Position numbers and translations under genes: made by a program. Shown one piece after another: positions 7,039-14,073 of a stretch of DNA of 15,123 nt (position 1 is the first letter of the stretch; each line of letters starts with the position of its first letter). The notes beneath the pieces were generated by a model. That model had not been told where the DNA came from. It ran no database searches and saw only the letters and a list, made by a program, of their open reading frames with translations. The stretch comes from Geminicoccaceae bacterium (GTDB lineage Bacteria > Pseudomonadota > Alphaproteobacteria > Geminicoccales > Geminicoccaceae): positions 1-15,123 of the forward strand of contig JAGREZ010000257.1 in NCBI GenBank assembly GCA_020446285.1. The letters run 5' to 3'.

Positions 7039-7787
7039 GCGCTTTCGCACCTTCAGCCCCTGCCCCGCATCACCCATCGCCGGACATGAACCGGCCATTC
7101 GAGGATCGCGTGCCGCAGGGCTATTACGACCGGGCGATGAACGCACGCGGAATACAGTCGACCTGGCATCGGCAGAAATTCGAGCGCGTGCGCGAGGCCA
7201 TGGGCGGCTTCGAACGGCATCTCGACATCGCCTGCGGCCCCGGCACCTTCATTTCAATGCTCGGCGGCGAGCGGTCCGTCGGCGTCGATCTCGCCACCGC
7301 ACAACTGGCCTATGCGAGCCGGACCCATGGCGGCAGCGGGTCGCGGTGGATCGCCTGCGCCGCCGATGCCCTGCCCTTCGCGCCGGACAGCTTCGATGTC
7401 GTCACCTCCATCGAACTCATCGAACACATTTCCGAAGAAGCAGCGCTCACCATGCTCGAAACCGCGCGCGAAGTCCTGCGCGACGGTGGACGACTGGTAC
7501 TTACCACCCCCAACTTCCGCAGCCCCTGGCTCCTGCTCGAACCGCTGGTGTCGGTCCTCGGCGAGGTCGACTACCGTATCGAGCACATCACCCGTTATGA
7601 CCGGACGAGTCTTCACTCGCTCCTCGAACGCGCCGGCTTTCGTGACGTCACCGTCACCCGGTTCCAGCTCGCCGGGCCGTTTCTGGCCCCCTTCGGCCAG
7701 CGCCTCGCCGACGGCGCCGCCCGTTACGGAACGCTCGGGCTCGAAGCGCGGATGGGCTGCCTGCTGCTCGCCGAAGCGCAGAAATGA
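7035..7787 (+). CDS. Class I SAM-dependent methyltransferase in a glycan-type operon
   Basis: 250 aa soluble methyltransferase of the UbiG/BioC-like type. Motif I is LDIACGPGTFISML (63-76), VGVDLA follows with the ribose-binding Asp (85), then CAADALPFAPDSFDVVTSIE at 108-127, HISEEAALTM, and the post-motif strand DGGRLVLTTPN at 150-160. The substrate is not recognisable. The ATG at 7035 overlaps the GT2 stop and the stop overlaps the GT87 start, both as ATGA, so it is tightly coupled to two glycan-assembly membrane enzymes and may methylate a sugar or lipid head group of the same product (inference). An in-frame ATG at residue 18 is an alternative start. Confidence 0.88.
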   Translation: MSAFAPSAPAPHHPSPDMNRPFEDRVPQGYYDRAMNARGIQSTWHRQKFERVREAMGGFERHLDIACGPGTFISMLGGERSVGVDLATAQLAYASRTHGGSGSRWIACAADALPFAPDSFDVVTSIELIEHISEEAALTMLETAREVLRDGGRLVLTTPNFRSPWLLLEPLVSVLGEVDYRIEHITRYDRTSLHSLLERAGFRDVTVTRFQLAGPFLAPFGQRLADGAARYGTLGLEARMGCLLLAEAQK

Positions 7788-8998
7788 ACGCCACGTCGCC
7801 GCAAGTGCCGTGCGACCTGAACGGACCCGATGCGACGAAGACGAATCTCGTCCTGCCGGGAATCATTCTGGCCATCGGCCTCGCGATGAACCTCGCACAG
7901 ATCATCCTCGCGCTCGGCAACGGGTCGCAGCCAAGCGATTTCTTCGTTTTCTGGTCGGCCGCCTGCTTCATGGCCGGGAACGACCCGGGGTCGTTCCCGG
8001 CCATTTACGACCCGCTCGCGCTCGCAGACTGGCAGAACGGCCTGCCGTTCACCTCCGGGAAGATCCATCCCTTCGCCTACCCGCCAACGCTCCTCCTTTT
8101 CCTTCGCCCGCTTGCCGCCCTGGACTACGGAACCGCACGCATCCTCTGGCTGGCGGTGTCGTTCGCCGTGCTCGGACTTGCGGTCGGGGCGCATCGGCGG
8201 CCCGTGCTCTGGCTCGTGCTCGCTGCCGCACCGGCCTCGCTCATGAATATCGCCTTCGCGCAGAACGGGTTCTGGATGGCGGCTCTCGTTGCCGGCGGCC
8301 TCCTGCGCCTCGAACGCGCGCCCGTCCTCGCCGGCATTCTGATCGGTCTCGCCACGATCAAACCGCAGCTGGGATTGATGATCCCGCTGGTGCTTGTGCT
8401 TGCTCGCGCCTGGATTCCCCTGGCGATCGCCACTGCGACGGCCGCATTCATGGCGCTGGCCAGTCTTTTCTGGCTCGGTGACGGGGTCTGGCTCGCGTGG
8501 TTTTCGGTCCTCGATCTCATGGCCGCGGAAACGAGCCGCCATGTCGCGAGCCTCGCCCCCTGGCTTGCATCCGTACCTGCGGCAATGCTTGCAAGCGGAC
8601 TTGCCGGGCCTCCTGTCTGGATCGCACAGCTTGCGCTGATTGCGGGCGTCGGATCGCTGCTGCTTGCCATCGCCAGAACCGGCAATCGACGGGCACTGGT
8701 TGCCGCCGGCCTGCTCGCGACCCTCGCTGCAACGCCGTTTTCCTACGTCTATGACAGCGTGCTCGCCCTTCCGGCGATCATCCTCACTTTTTCCTCGCTC
8801 GCCGGACCGACCTCGACGCGCCTCGGGCGCGTAACGCTCACAGCACTATGGTTTGCGCCCTTTCTCTCGATAGAGTTCATGCCGTCCGGCCTGCCGGCCC
8901 TGCCTGTAACAGCCGTGGCGGTCGCCATACTCCTGTATCTCGAAACACGGGGTGCATCGGACCCCTTGTTGCCTGTCGGCGACACCGGGAGTGCGTGA
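7784..8998 (+). CDS. GT87-family (DUF2029) polytopic glycosyltransferase
   Basis: 404 aa integral membrane protein with roughly ten hydrophobic segments. Features of the GT87 polyprenyl-phosphate-mannose-dependent family are the early periplasmic loop acid in QPSDFFVFWSAACF (about 49-62), FAYPPT (97-102), FAQNGFWMAAL around 158-168 and LATIKPQLGLMIPL around 189-202. Such enzymes use lipid-linked sugar made by a DPM1-type GT2 enzyme, which is exactly the first gene of this operon. The acceptor is unknown. Start ATG overlaps the methyltransferase stop by 4 nt. It ends 29 nt from the convergent argG gene with no clear terminator between them. Confidence 0.87.
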   Translation: MNATSPQVPCDLNGPDATKTNLVLPGIILAIGLAMNLAQIILALGNGSQPSDFFVFWSAACFMAGNDPGSFPAIYDPLALADWQNGLPFTSGKIHPFAYPPTLLLFLRPLAALDYGTARILWLAVSFAVLGLAVGAHRRPVLWLVLAAAPASLMNIAFAQNGFWMAALVAGGLLRLERAPVLAGILIGLATIKPQLGLMIPLVLVLARAWIPLAIATATAAFMALASLFWLGDGVWLAWFSVLDLMAAETSRHVASLAPWLASVPAAMLASGLAGPPVWIAQLALIAGVGSLLLAIARTGNRRALVAAGLLATLAATPFSYVYDSVLALPAIILTFSSLAGPTSTRLGRVTLTALWFAPFLSIEFMPSGLPALPVTAVAVAILLYLETRGASDPLLPVGDTGSA

Positions 8999-9027
8999 CA
9001 TGCGCCGGCTCCCGGCCCGCAGATGGA

Positions 9028-10248
9028 TCAGCGTTCGCCCATGCGCTCCGACAGGGCCTTGATCCGCAGGCGCAGGGCGTTGAGCTTGATGAAGCCCTCG
9101 GCATCGCGCTGGTCGTAGACGGTGTCAGCCTCGAAGGTGGCATATTCCTCGCTGTAGAGGCTGCGGGGCGCCTTGCGGCCGACGACCGAGACATTGCCCT
9201 TGTAGAGCTTGAGCCTGACCGTTCCGGTGACGGTCTCCTGGCTCTTGTCGATCAGCGCCTGCAGCATCTCGCGTTCGGGAGAGAACCAGAAGCCGTTATA
9301 GATCATCTCGGCATAGCGCGGCATGATCTCGTCCTTGAGATGCGCCGCTCCCCGGTCGAGCGTGATGCTCTCCATCGCCCGATGGGCAACGAGCAGCACG
9401 CTGCCGCCCGGTGTCTCGTAGACGCCCCGCGACTTCATGCCGACAAAGCGGTTCTCGACGAGATCGAGACGGCCGATGCCATTGGCGCCGCCGAGATCGT
9501 TCAGTCGCCTGAGCAGGTTCGCCGGCGACAGGTTCTCGCCATCGACACTCACCGCATCGCCGCGCTCGAAACCCACCTCGATATAGGTGGGCGTTTCCGG
9601 AGCCATCTCGGGCGAGACGGAGCGGGTGAACATTTCGTCCGAAGGCTCGACCCACGGATCCTCGAGCGCCTGCCCCTCATAGGAAATGTGCAGGAGATTG
9701 GCGTCCGTCGAATAGGGCGGCTCGCCACGCTTGCCGCGCGGTATCGGAATCTGCCGGCTCTCGGCATAGGCAATGAGCTTCTCGCGGCTGTTCAGGTCCC
9801 ATTCCCGCCAGGGAGCGATGACCCGGATCGACGGATCGAGGGCATAGCAGCCGAGTTCGAACCGCACCTGGTCATTGCCCTTGCCGGTAGCGCCATGCGC
9901 CACCGCGTCGGCACCCGTCTCACGGGCGATCTCGATCAGCCGCTTGGCGATCAGCGGCCGGGCGATCGAGGTGCCGAGCAGATACACGCCCTCATAGAGC
10001 GTGTTGGCACGGAACATCGGGAAGACGAAATCGCGGACGAATTCCTCCTGGAGATCCTCGATGTGGATCTCCCCGACCCCCATCATCTCCGCCTTGGCGC
10101 GCGCCGGTTCGAGTTCCTCGCCCTGGCCGAGATCGGCGGTGAAGGTCACGATCTCGCAATCATAGACATCCTGCAGCCAGCGCAGGATGACCGACGTGTC
10201 GAGCCCGCCCGAATAGGCAAGCACCACCTTTCTGACGGCGCCCGTCAT
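9028..10248 (-). CDS. argG: Argininosuccinate synthase
   Basis: 406 aa, normal length. It condenses citrulline and aspartate with ATP cleavage to argininosuccinate, the penultimate step of arginine synthesis. The ATP-pyrophosphatase P-loop is [13 protein letters not shown] (10-22). Other family blocks are [54 protein letters not shown] and [23 protein letters not shown] at 10248 is preceded by GAGGGGA at a normal distance. It lies 66 nt behind grpE on the same strand, so it may be read from the hrcA-grpE transcript, from its own promoter, or both; a tandem 14-bp repeat sits in the gap. Confidence 0.98.
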   Translation of the reverse strand: MTGAVRKVVLAYSGGLDTSVILRWLQDVYDCEIVTFTADLGQGEELEPARAKAEMMGVGEIHIEDLQEEFVRDFVFPMFRANTLYEGVYLLGTSIARPLIAKRLIEIARETGADAVAHGATGKGNDQVRFELGCYALDPSIRVIAPWREWDLNSREKLIAYAESRQIPIPRGKRGEPPYSTDANLLHISYEGQALEDPWVEPSDEMFTRSVSPEMAPETPTYIEVGFERGDAVSVDGENLSPANLLRRLNDLGGANGIGRLDLVENRFVGMKSRGVYETPGGSVLLVAHRAMESITLDRGAAHLKDEIMPRYAEMIYNGFWFSPEREMLQALIDKSQETVTGTVRLKLYKGNVSVVGRKAPRSLYSEEYATFEADTVYDQRDAEGFIKLNALRLRIKALSERMGER

Positions 10249-10261
10249 GAAACTTCCCCTC

Positions 10262-10295
10262 GTTTTCCGTATGTTGTCACGGTTTTCCGTATGTT
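10262..10295. repeat. Tandem 14-bp direct repeat just upstream of argG
   Basis: GTTTTCCGTATGTT occurs at 10262-10275 and again, unchanged, at 10282-10295 on the plus strand (AACATACGGAAAAC in argG sense), 20 nt apart start to start. The second ends about 20 nt from the grpE stop and the first directly abuts the argG ribosome-binding site. Two helical turns of spacing would suit side-by-side binding of a regulator, but a simple small duplication is also possible. Confidence 0.8.
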
Positions 10296-10314
10296 CAGGC
10301 GAGATCGGCGACCC

Positions 10315-11034
10315 TCAGGCCGAGGTGTCGACGCTGCCGCCCCCGGTCATCCCTGCGGGTCGACCTCCCTCATCGCCTCCGGCCACCGCATCTCCCCCGG
10401 CCGCCGGAGCCGCCTTGGCGACACCGACCAGCGCCGGCCGCAAAAGACGTTCGGCGAGCACATAGCCCGGCTGGACGATATCGGCAATCGTGCCGGCGGG
10501 CCATTCCGCGGTCGGAACCTCATACATGGCCTGATGGCGATTATGATCGAACCGCTCTCCGCGATGCGGCTCGACCTTCTGGATCCTGTGTTTCTCAAAG
10601 GTGCCGAGCAGACTCTTCTGGGTCATTTCGACACCGGTCACGAGTGTCTCGAGAAAGCCGTTGCGACCGCGTTCGTCCTCGGGAACCGACTTGAGCGCGC
10701 GACCGAGATTGTCCAGCACCTCGAGCAGGTCGCGGGCGAATGCGGTCATCGCATATTTGCGCGCCTCATCCATCTCGCGTTCATGGCGCCGACGCAGATT
10801 CTCCATGTCGGCCATGAGCCTGAGCGCCTGATCCTTGAGCTCGCGCACCTGATCCTCGGTCCAGGCCTGCGCCTGTGCAGCATCCGCCCCGATCTCGCCG
10901 ATCCCGCCGATTTCCTCTTCGAACACCGGCGCCTGCAGCCCGTCCGCGGGCATGTCTTCGGCGCGGGCCGGATCCGGCACCTCGTTGCCGGGGTCCTGTG
11001 TCTCGACCTTCGGTTTCTTCCTGATGTCTGTCAT
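10315..11034 (-). CDS. grpE: Nucleotide exchange factor GrpE
   Basis: 239 aa cochaperone that releases ADP from DnaK. Residues 1-60 are a variable acidic region, about 60-115 the long coiled-coil (LKDQALRLMADMENLRRRHE, then FARDLLEVLDNLGRAL), and the C-terminal beta domain carries the GrpE signature: FDHNRHQAMYEVPT (162-175) and AGTIADIVQPGYVLAERLLR (180-199) followed by PALVGVAK. A Gly/Ala-rich tail of about 30 residues follows. ATG overlaps the hrcA stop (ATGA). DnaK/DnaJ genes are not in view, in line with the split arrangement common in alphaproteobacteria. Confidence 0.97.
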   Translation of the reverse strand: MTDIRKKPKVETQDPGNEVPDPARAEDMPADGLQAPVFEEEIGGIGEIGADAAQAQAWTEDQVRELKDQALRLMADMENLRRRHEREMDEARKYAMTAFARDLLEVLDNLGRALKSVPEDERGRNGFLETLVTGVEMTQKSLLGTFEKHRIQKVEPHRGERFDHNRHQAMYEVPTAEWPAGTIADIVQPGYVLAERLLRPALVGVAKAAPAAGGDAVAGGDEGGRPAGMTGGGSVDTSA

Positions 11035-12107
11035 GGATCCTTCTCGTGAAATTCGGGGCTGCCGAGCATTTGCGATATGACCCGCGCGGTATAGTCCACC
11101 ACGGGTACGATGCGCGAATAGTTCATTCTCGTCGGCCCGACCACACCGATCGCACCAACGAGGGACTTTCTCCCGTTCTCCTCTCGCGAACCGTAGGGGG
11201 CGATGATCGCCGAGCAGCCGGACAATGCGAAAAGCTCGTTTTCCGCGCCGATGAACACCTGCACGCCATTGCCCGCCTGCGCCGATTCGATGAGCCTGAG
11301 AAAGCTGCGCTTGGTCTCGAGTGCTTCAAACAGGTTGCGGATATGCTCGAGGTCGACGAGATTGTCGATGTCCTCGAGAAGCTTCGCCTGACCGCGGACG
11401 ATCAGCAATCCCTCGCTGTCGGTGCCGTTCGACCAGGTCGCCAGCCCCGCTTCCACCACCTTGCGGGTGAGCTCGCCGAGCTGGCCCTTCTGGGTCTCGA
11501 TTTCCGTTTCGATCTGGCGCCGCGCCTCGGCGAGGGTGCGTCCGCCGAGGCGCGCCGTCAGATAATTGCCCGCCTCCACGAGGGTCGATGCCGACATGCC
11601 CACCGGCACCTCGATCACCCTGTTCTCGACGACGCCATTGTCGGCAACGGTGACGACCAGCGCGCGGCCGGGACCGAGCGGCACGAATTCGACATGGCGA
11701 TAAGCGCGTTCGCTGGTCGGCGCCATGACGATGCCCGCATAGTGCGTGAGGCCCGAAAGGGTTTCGAGAGCGTCGGAAAGCACACCCTCCACACTGCGGC
11801 CGACACCGGCGCAATGGCTCTCGATCCGGGCACGTTCGTCATGGGCCACCGCACCGATCTCGAGAAGACCGTCGACATAGAGCCGGAGCCCCGCCTCCGT
11901 CGGCAGCCGCCCCGCCGATGTGTGCGGCGCGAACAACAGCCCCAGTTCCTCGAGATCGGACATCACGTTGCGAATGGTCGCCGGCGACAACTGCTCCTGC
12001 AGACGCCTTGAAACCGTGCGTGAACCGACCGGCACGCCCGACGTCATGTAAGCGTCGACGATATGCTTGAAGACCTCTTTCGAACGCTGGTTGAGTTCGA
12101 CGATCAT
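11031..12107 (-). CDS. hrcA: Heat-inducible transcription repressor HrcA
   Basis: 358 aa. HrcA represses heat-shock genes by binding the CIRCE element; GroEL modulates its activity. The N-terminal winged helix is LNQRSKEVFKHIVDAYMTSG (5-24), PVGSRTVSRRL and LSPATIRNVMSDLEELGLL (40-58), followed by the family signature PHTSAGRLPTEAGLRLYVD (61-79). The central GAF-like and C-terminal dimerisation parts (GAENELF, VGAIGVVGPTRMNYSRIVP, VDYTARVISQML) are complete. The ATG is preceded by only a weak ribosome-binding site, but the start fits the family. I found no CIRCE inverted repeat in front of it, so autoregulation by CIRCE is not supported here. Confidence 0.97.
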   Translation of the reverse strand: MIVELNQRSKEVFKHIVDAYMTSGVPVGSRTVSRRLQEQLSPATIRNVMSDLEELGLLFAPHTSAGRLPTEAGLRLYVDGLLEIGAVAHDERARIESHCAGVGRSVEGVLSDALETLSGLTHYAGIVMAPTSERAYRHVEFVPLGPGRALVVTVADNGVVENRVIEVPVGMSASTLVEAGNYLTARLGGRTLAEARRQIETEIETQKGQLGELTRKVVEAGLATWSNGTDSEGLLIVRGQAKLLEDIDNLVDLEHIRNLFEALETKRSFLRLIESAQAGNGVQVFIGAENELFALSGCSAIIAPYGSREENGRKSLVGAIGVVGPTRMNYSRIVPVVDYTARVISQMLGSPEFHEKDP

Positions 12108-12145
12108 GAACCGGCTCTGGCTGGAAACGTTCGCGGACCAAGCTC

Positions 12146-12174
12146 TATGTATGAAGGCGATCGTCCAGGATCAA
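12146..12174 (-). promoter_or_regulatory. Candidate sigma-70 promoter of hrcA-grpE
   Basis: TTGATC (12169-12174) and TACATA (12146-12151) are exactly 17 nt apart and would start transcription near 12139, giving a leader of about 32 nt to the hrcA ATG. The -35 matches the consensus at four or five positions when alphaproteobacterial TTGAC-type boxes are considered; the -10 is moderate. No good sigma-32 element was found closer to the gene. Confidence 0.35.
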
Positions 12175-12294
12175 TGGCCGGAGCAAAAGCACCCGCAAGC
12201 GCGGGCCGGAGGATGCGGACAGCCGCCCTCCACTTTCCGGTTGCTCGGAAAACACGTTCCCGACCGCAAAACGAGCCACACCGCGCTCCGACGC

Positions 12295-12316
12295 ATTCAC
12301 CCGCCGGAATCAGCGG
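12295..12316. repeat. Short palindromic repeat, copy 1
   Basis: 22-bp unit with core CCGCCGGAATCAGCGG, identical over its full length to copy 3 at 12428-12449 and similar to copy 2. CCGC and GCGG at the ends of the core can pair around an 8-nt loop. It lies in the gene-free stretch 12108-12474 between hrcA and the RRM gene, which otherwise holds no convincing coding region. Confidence 0.8.
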
Positions 12317-12386
12317 AGTATCCGTCCTTGCATTCAAGCGCCACGCAGGCTGCGCTCCCGGTCGGTCGCCAGTCGTCGCTTCGCTC

Positions 12387-12419
12387 CTCCATTCCCGCCG
12401 CAAACAGCGGGGAATGGAG
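12387..12419. repeat. Short palindromic repeat, copy 2, inside a strong hairpin
   Basis: The unit 12391-12410 (core CCGCCGCAAACAGCGG) is a variant of the flanking copies, missing two bases and changed in the loop while keeping the CCGC/GCGG arms and loop length. It is embedded in a larger hairpin: CTCCATTCCC (12387-12396) pairs with GGGAATGGAG (12410-12419), with an inner CGC/GCG stem, a 5-nt loop and a 2-nt bulge. No T-run follows on either strand, so it is not a standard intrinsic terminator, though it lies downstream of the RRM gene. Confidence 0.75.
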
Positions 12420-12427
12420 CCGAAGAG

Positions 12428-12449
12428 ATTCACCCGCCGGAATCAGCGG
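12428..12449. repeat. Short palindromic repeat, copy 3
   Basis: Exact 22-bp repeat of copy 1, 133 bp away, starting 26 bp beyond the stop of the RRM gene. With one flanking base on each side it can also form CCCGC/GCGGG (12433-12437 with 12446-12450) around an 8-nt loop. It may serve as a 3' stabilising hairpin for the RRM mRNA, or just be a member of a dispersed intergenic repeat. Confidence 0.8.
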
Positions 12450-12474
12450 GCCGTGGCAGGCAGGCGCCGGTCAA

Positions 12475-12873
12475 TCAGTAATCGTCGCGTCCACCCCGGC
12501 CACCGCCGAAGCCGCCGCCATAGCCGCCACCGCCGTAACCACCGCCGCCATGTCCGAACCGACCGCCACCGCCGCCGGGTCCGCGGCGCGGTCCACCACG
12601 GCCGCCGCCACCTCCACCGGGTCCGCGGCGTTCCTCGGCGACGCGCACGGCAAGCGGACGTCCGCCGAGATCATGGCCATTGAGAGCCTCGATAGCCTGC
12701 CCCGCTTCCTCAGCACTGCCCATTTCGACAAAACCGAAACCGCGCGAGCGGCCGGATTCCCGGTCTGTGGCAATCTTGGCGGAAACAACGGAACCATGCT
12801 GGCCGAACAGGTCGGTCAGTTCTTCCACTGTGGTCGAGAACGGAAAGTTGGCGACAAAGATCTTGTTGCTCAT
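12475..12873 (-). CDS. Glycine-rich RRM RNA-binding protein
   Basis: 132 aa. One RNA recognition motif fills residues 3-80: RNP2 is IFVANF (5-10) and RNP1 is RGFGFVEM (44-51), with the aromatic residues used for RNA stacking (F6, F46, F48) all present. Residues 84-130 are a low-complexity Gly/Arg tail with GGYGGG repeats, ending RDDY. Proteins of this layout in bacteria are often cold-induced and bind single-stranded RNA; a specific target is not known here. ATG at 12873 has GGAG 8 nt upstream and the RRM begins directly after it; the frame extends ten residues further up without family likeness. Single-gene unit with a long leader. Confidence 0.94.
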   Translation of the reverse strand: MSNKIFVANFPFSTTVEELTDLFGQHGSVVSAKIATDRESGRSRGFGFVEMGSAEEAGQAIEALNGHDLGGRPLAVRVAEERRGPGGGGGGRGGPRRGPGGGGGRFGHGGGGYGGGGYGGGFGGGRGGRDDY

Positions 12874-13097
12874 AGAGCAGCTCCAGAAGACGACAAGGTG
12901 CATGACCCGTCTCCATCACCCCTGGACGGCTGCTTCCGGCGTCCGTGCCGATCCCTTCTGCACGGTGCCGTTAACGAGATGAACGTCGCTGACATCCGCG
13001 CCACGCCGGCGGCCGGAACGGCCTGACCGGGTGCGAAAGGGTCGGGTGGGCAAACCTTCAGCGACGACCTTGAGCTATGGACGACACCATGAGTATA
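12874..13097 (-). promoter_or_regulatory. Long leader and candidate promoter of the RRM gene
   Basis: No gene is visible in 12874-13186. A good -10 box TATACT (13092-13097, minus strand) would start transcription near 13085 and give a leader of about 210 nt; no convincing -35 stands in front of it. The leader can form hairpins such as CCGTGC/GCACGG (12943-12948 with 12960-12965) and GGCCG/CGGCC (13011-13015 with 13019-13023). A long structured leader is typical of cold-shock mRNAs, which would suit the encoded protein; this is inference. Confidence 0.4.
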
Positions 13098-13140
13098 AGA
13101 CGAAATTGCGCGTCATGCGAGAAAAATCAGACATCATATG

Positions 13141-13170
13141 CACTGTTCAGCACCAATACTACCAACAGTG
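13141..13170. repeat. Inverted repeat in the AT-rich gap between the GST and RRM genes
   Basis: CACTGTT (13141-13147) and AACAGTG (13164-13170) are perfect complements separated by 16 nt. It lies 17 nt past the GST stop and upstream of the candidate RRM promoter, in a stretch (about 13076-13200) clearly richer in A/T than the rest of the window. It could be an operator for the RRM gene or part of a terminator for the GST gene; a TTTTT run comes 15 nt or so after it on the minus strand. Confidence 0.5.
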
Positions 13171-13186
13171 GAAATATCGATCAGTG

Positions 13187-13834
13187 TCATTCCCCTACTT
13201 CTTCATGTTCAATCATCCACGTTTCTTTCCGCGCCGCCTCGATCCAGTCACGAACCGGCGAAAGCGCCGAGAGCGTTTCAGCCCATTGTTGCGCGCCCTC
13301 GCCGAGGTCGATCCGGTAGGTACGAAAACGCATGACGACCGGCGCGAACATGGCATCCGCCGCGCAGAACGCACCGAACAGCATCGGCCCGCCCGATCGT
13401 GCGAGCGCATCCCCGAGCAGCCCGCGAATCCGCTCGATATCTTGCTTTTCCGGCTCGCCCGGCTCGATCCTCCTGCCGGTGGCACGGATATTCATGGGGT
13501 AGCGCTCGCGCACTGCCGTGAAACCCGCATGCATTTCCGCCGAGAGCGAGCGGGCACGGGCGCGCGCAGCCCTTTCCGCCGGCCAGACCTGCGGATGCGC
13601 CTCGGCGACATATTCGATGATCGCGAGCGAATCCCAGATATGAAGATCGCCGTCGATCAGCACCGGGACCCGACCGGCAGGCGAATAACGCGCGATCTCG
13701 GCGGCAGTACCGGGATGATCGAGCGGGATCGTCACCTCCTCGAACGCGAATCCGGCCATCTTCATGACCAGCCATGGCCGCAGCGACCATGACGAATAGT
13801 TGCGATTGCCGATCACCAGCTTTGGAACTGACAT
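13187..13834 (-). CDS. Glutathione S-transferase family protein
   Basis: 215 aa, normal two-domain GST length. The N-terminal thioredoxin-like domain begins LVIGNRNYSSWSLRPWLVM (6-24), where the Ser residues of YSSWS are candidates for activating glutathione. The cis-Pro is in GRVPVLI (54-60) and the gamma-Glu contact in WDSLAIIEYVAE (67-78). The C-terminal helical domain has the FCAADAMFAPVV N-capping segment (156-167). The physiological substrate cannot be told. ATG at 13834 was chosen over an upstream in-frame start at 13876 because GGAG lies 8 nt in front of it and the GST fold begins directly after it. Confidence 0.93.
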   Translation of the reverse strand: MSVPKLVIGNRNYSSWSLRPWLVMKMAGFAFEEVTIPLDHPGTAAEIARYSPAGRVPVLIDGDLHIWDSLAIIEYVAEAHPQVWPAERAARARARSLSAEMHAGFTAVRERYPMNIRATGRRIEPGEPEKQDIERIRGLLGDALARSGGPMLFGAFCAADAMFAPVVMRFRTYRIDLGEGAQQWAETLSALSPVRDWIEAARKETWMIEHEEVGE

Positions 13835-13904
13835 GAGACGTCTCCGGGTTTCCGCGATCCGTTTCGATCGCGGCACCCATCCTGATGCAGGACATGCAGT
13901 CAGG
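13835..13904. repeat. Hairpin-forming sequences in front of the GST gene
   Basis: Three symmetric elements stand in a row: the 10-bp palindrome GAGACGTCTC (13835-13844) overlapping the GST ribosome-binding site, an 8-bp perfect inverted repeat CCGCGATC/GATCGCGG with a 6-nt loop (13852-13873), and CCTGATGCA/TGCAGTCAGG, a 9-bp stem with one bulged G and 5-nt loop (13881-13904). They may be a leader structure or operator for the GST gene or the 3' end of the upstream GT4 transcript. No T-run is present. The rest of the 13905-14073 gap holds nothing convincing. Confidence 0.6.
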
Positions 13905-14073
13905 GAAACAGCGGTTCCTTATGGAGCCGATCAGCCGTCGTGATGGAGAATGCCGTCATGGCGGAGAACGATGCGGCAGGAAAACAATACAGCGAAGAGC
14001 GGGCCCGAATGCTCCGCCGCTGCCACCGCTATCACGCCGGCCGCCACGCCCACGCCGCCCTGGCGATGCCGGT

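Noticed and set aside
5722..7146. 474-codon minus-strand open frame opposite the GT2-GtrA gene
   Set aside because: Its composition is typical of an antisense shadow and the plus strand carries complete GT2 and GtrA motifs.
9004..9016. GCCGG-CTC-CCGGC hairpin between convergent GT87 gene and argG as a shared terminator
   Set aside because: The stem is only 5 bp with a 3-nt loop and no T-run follows on either strand; not enough to call a terminator.
11312..11330. GAGTGCTT-like half of a CIRCE element
   Set aside because: It lies inside the hrcA coding region and lacks the other arm at 9-nt spacing.
12333..12338. CTTGAA on the minus strand upstream of hrcA as a sigma-32 (RpoH) -35 box
   Set aside because: No matching -10 element lies at the right distance, and the site is over 220 nt from the hrcA start.
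12104..12433. 109-codon minus-strand open frame in the hrcA upstream gap
   Set aside because: It spans the short repeats and the candidate hrcA promoter, has low-complexity Arg/Ala-rich composition and no family likeness; more likely an open frame through a repeat region.
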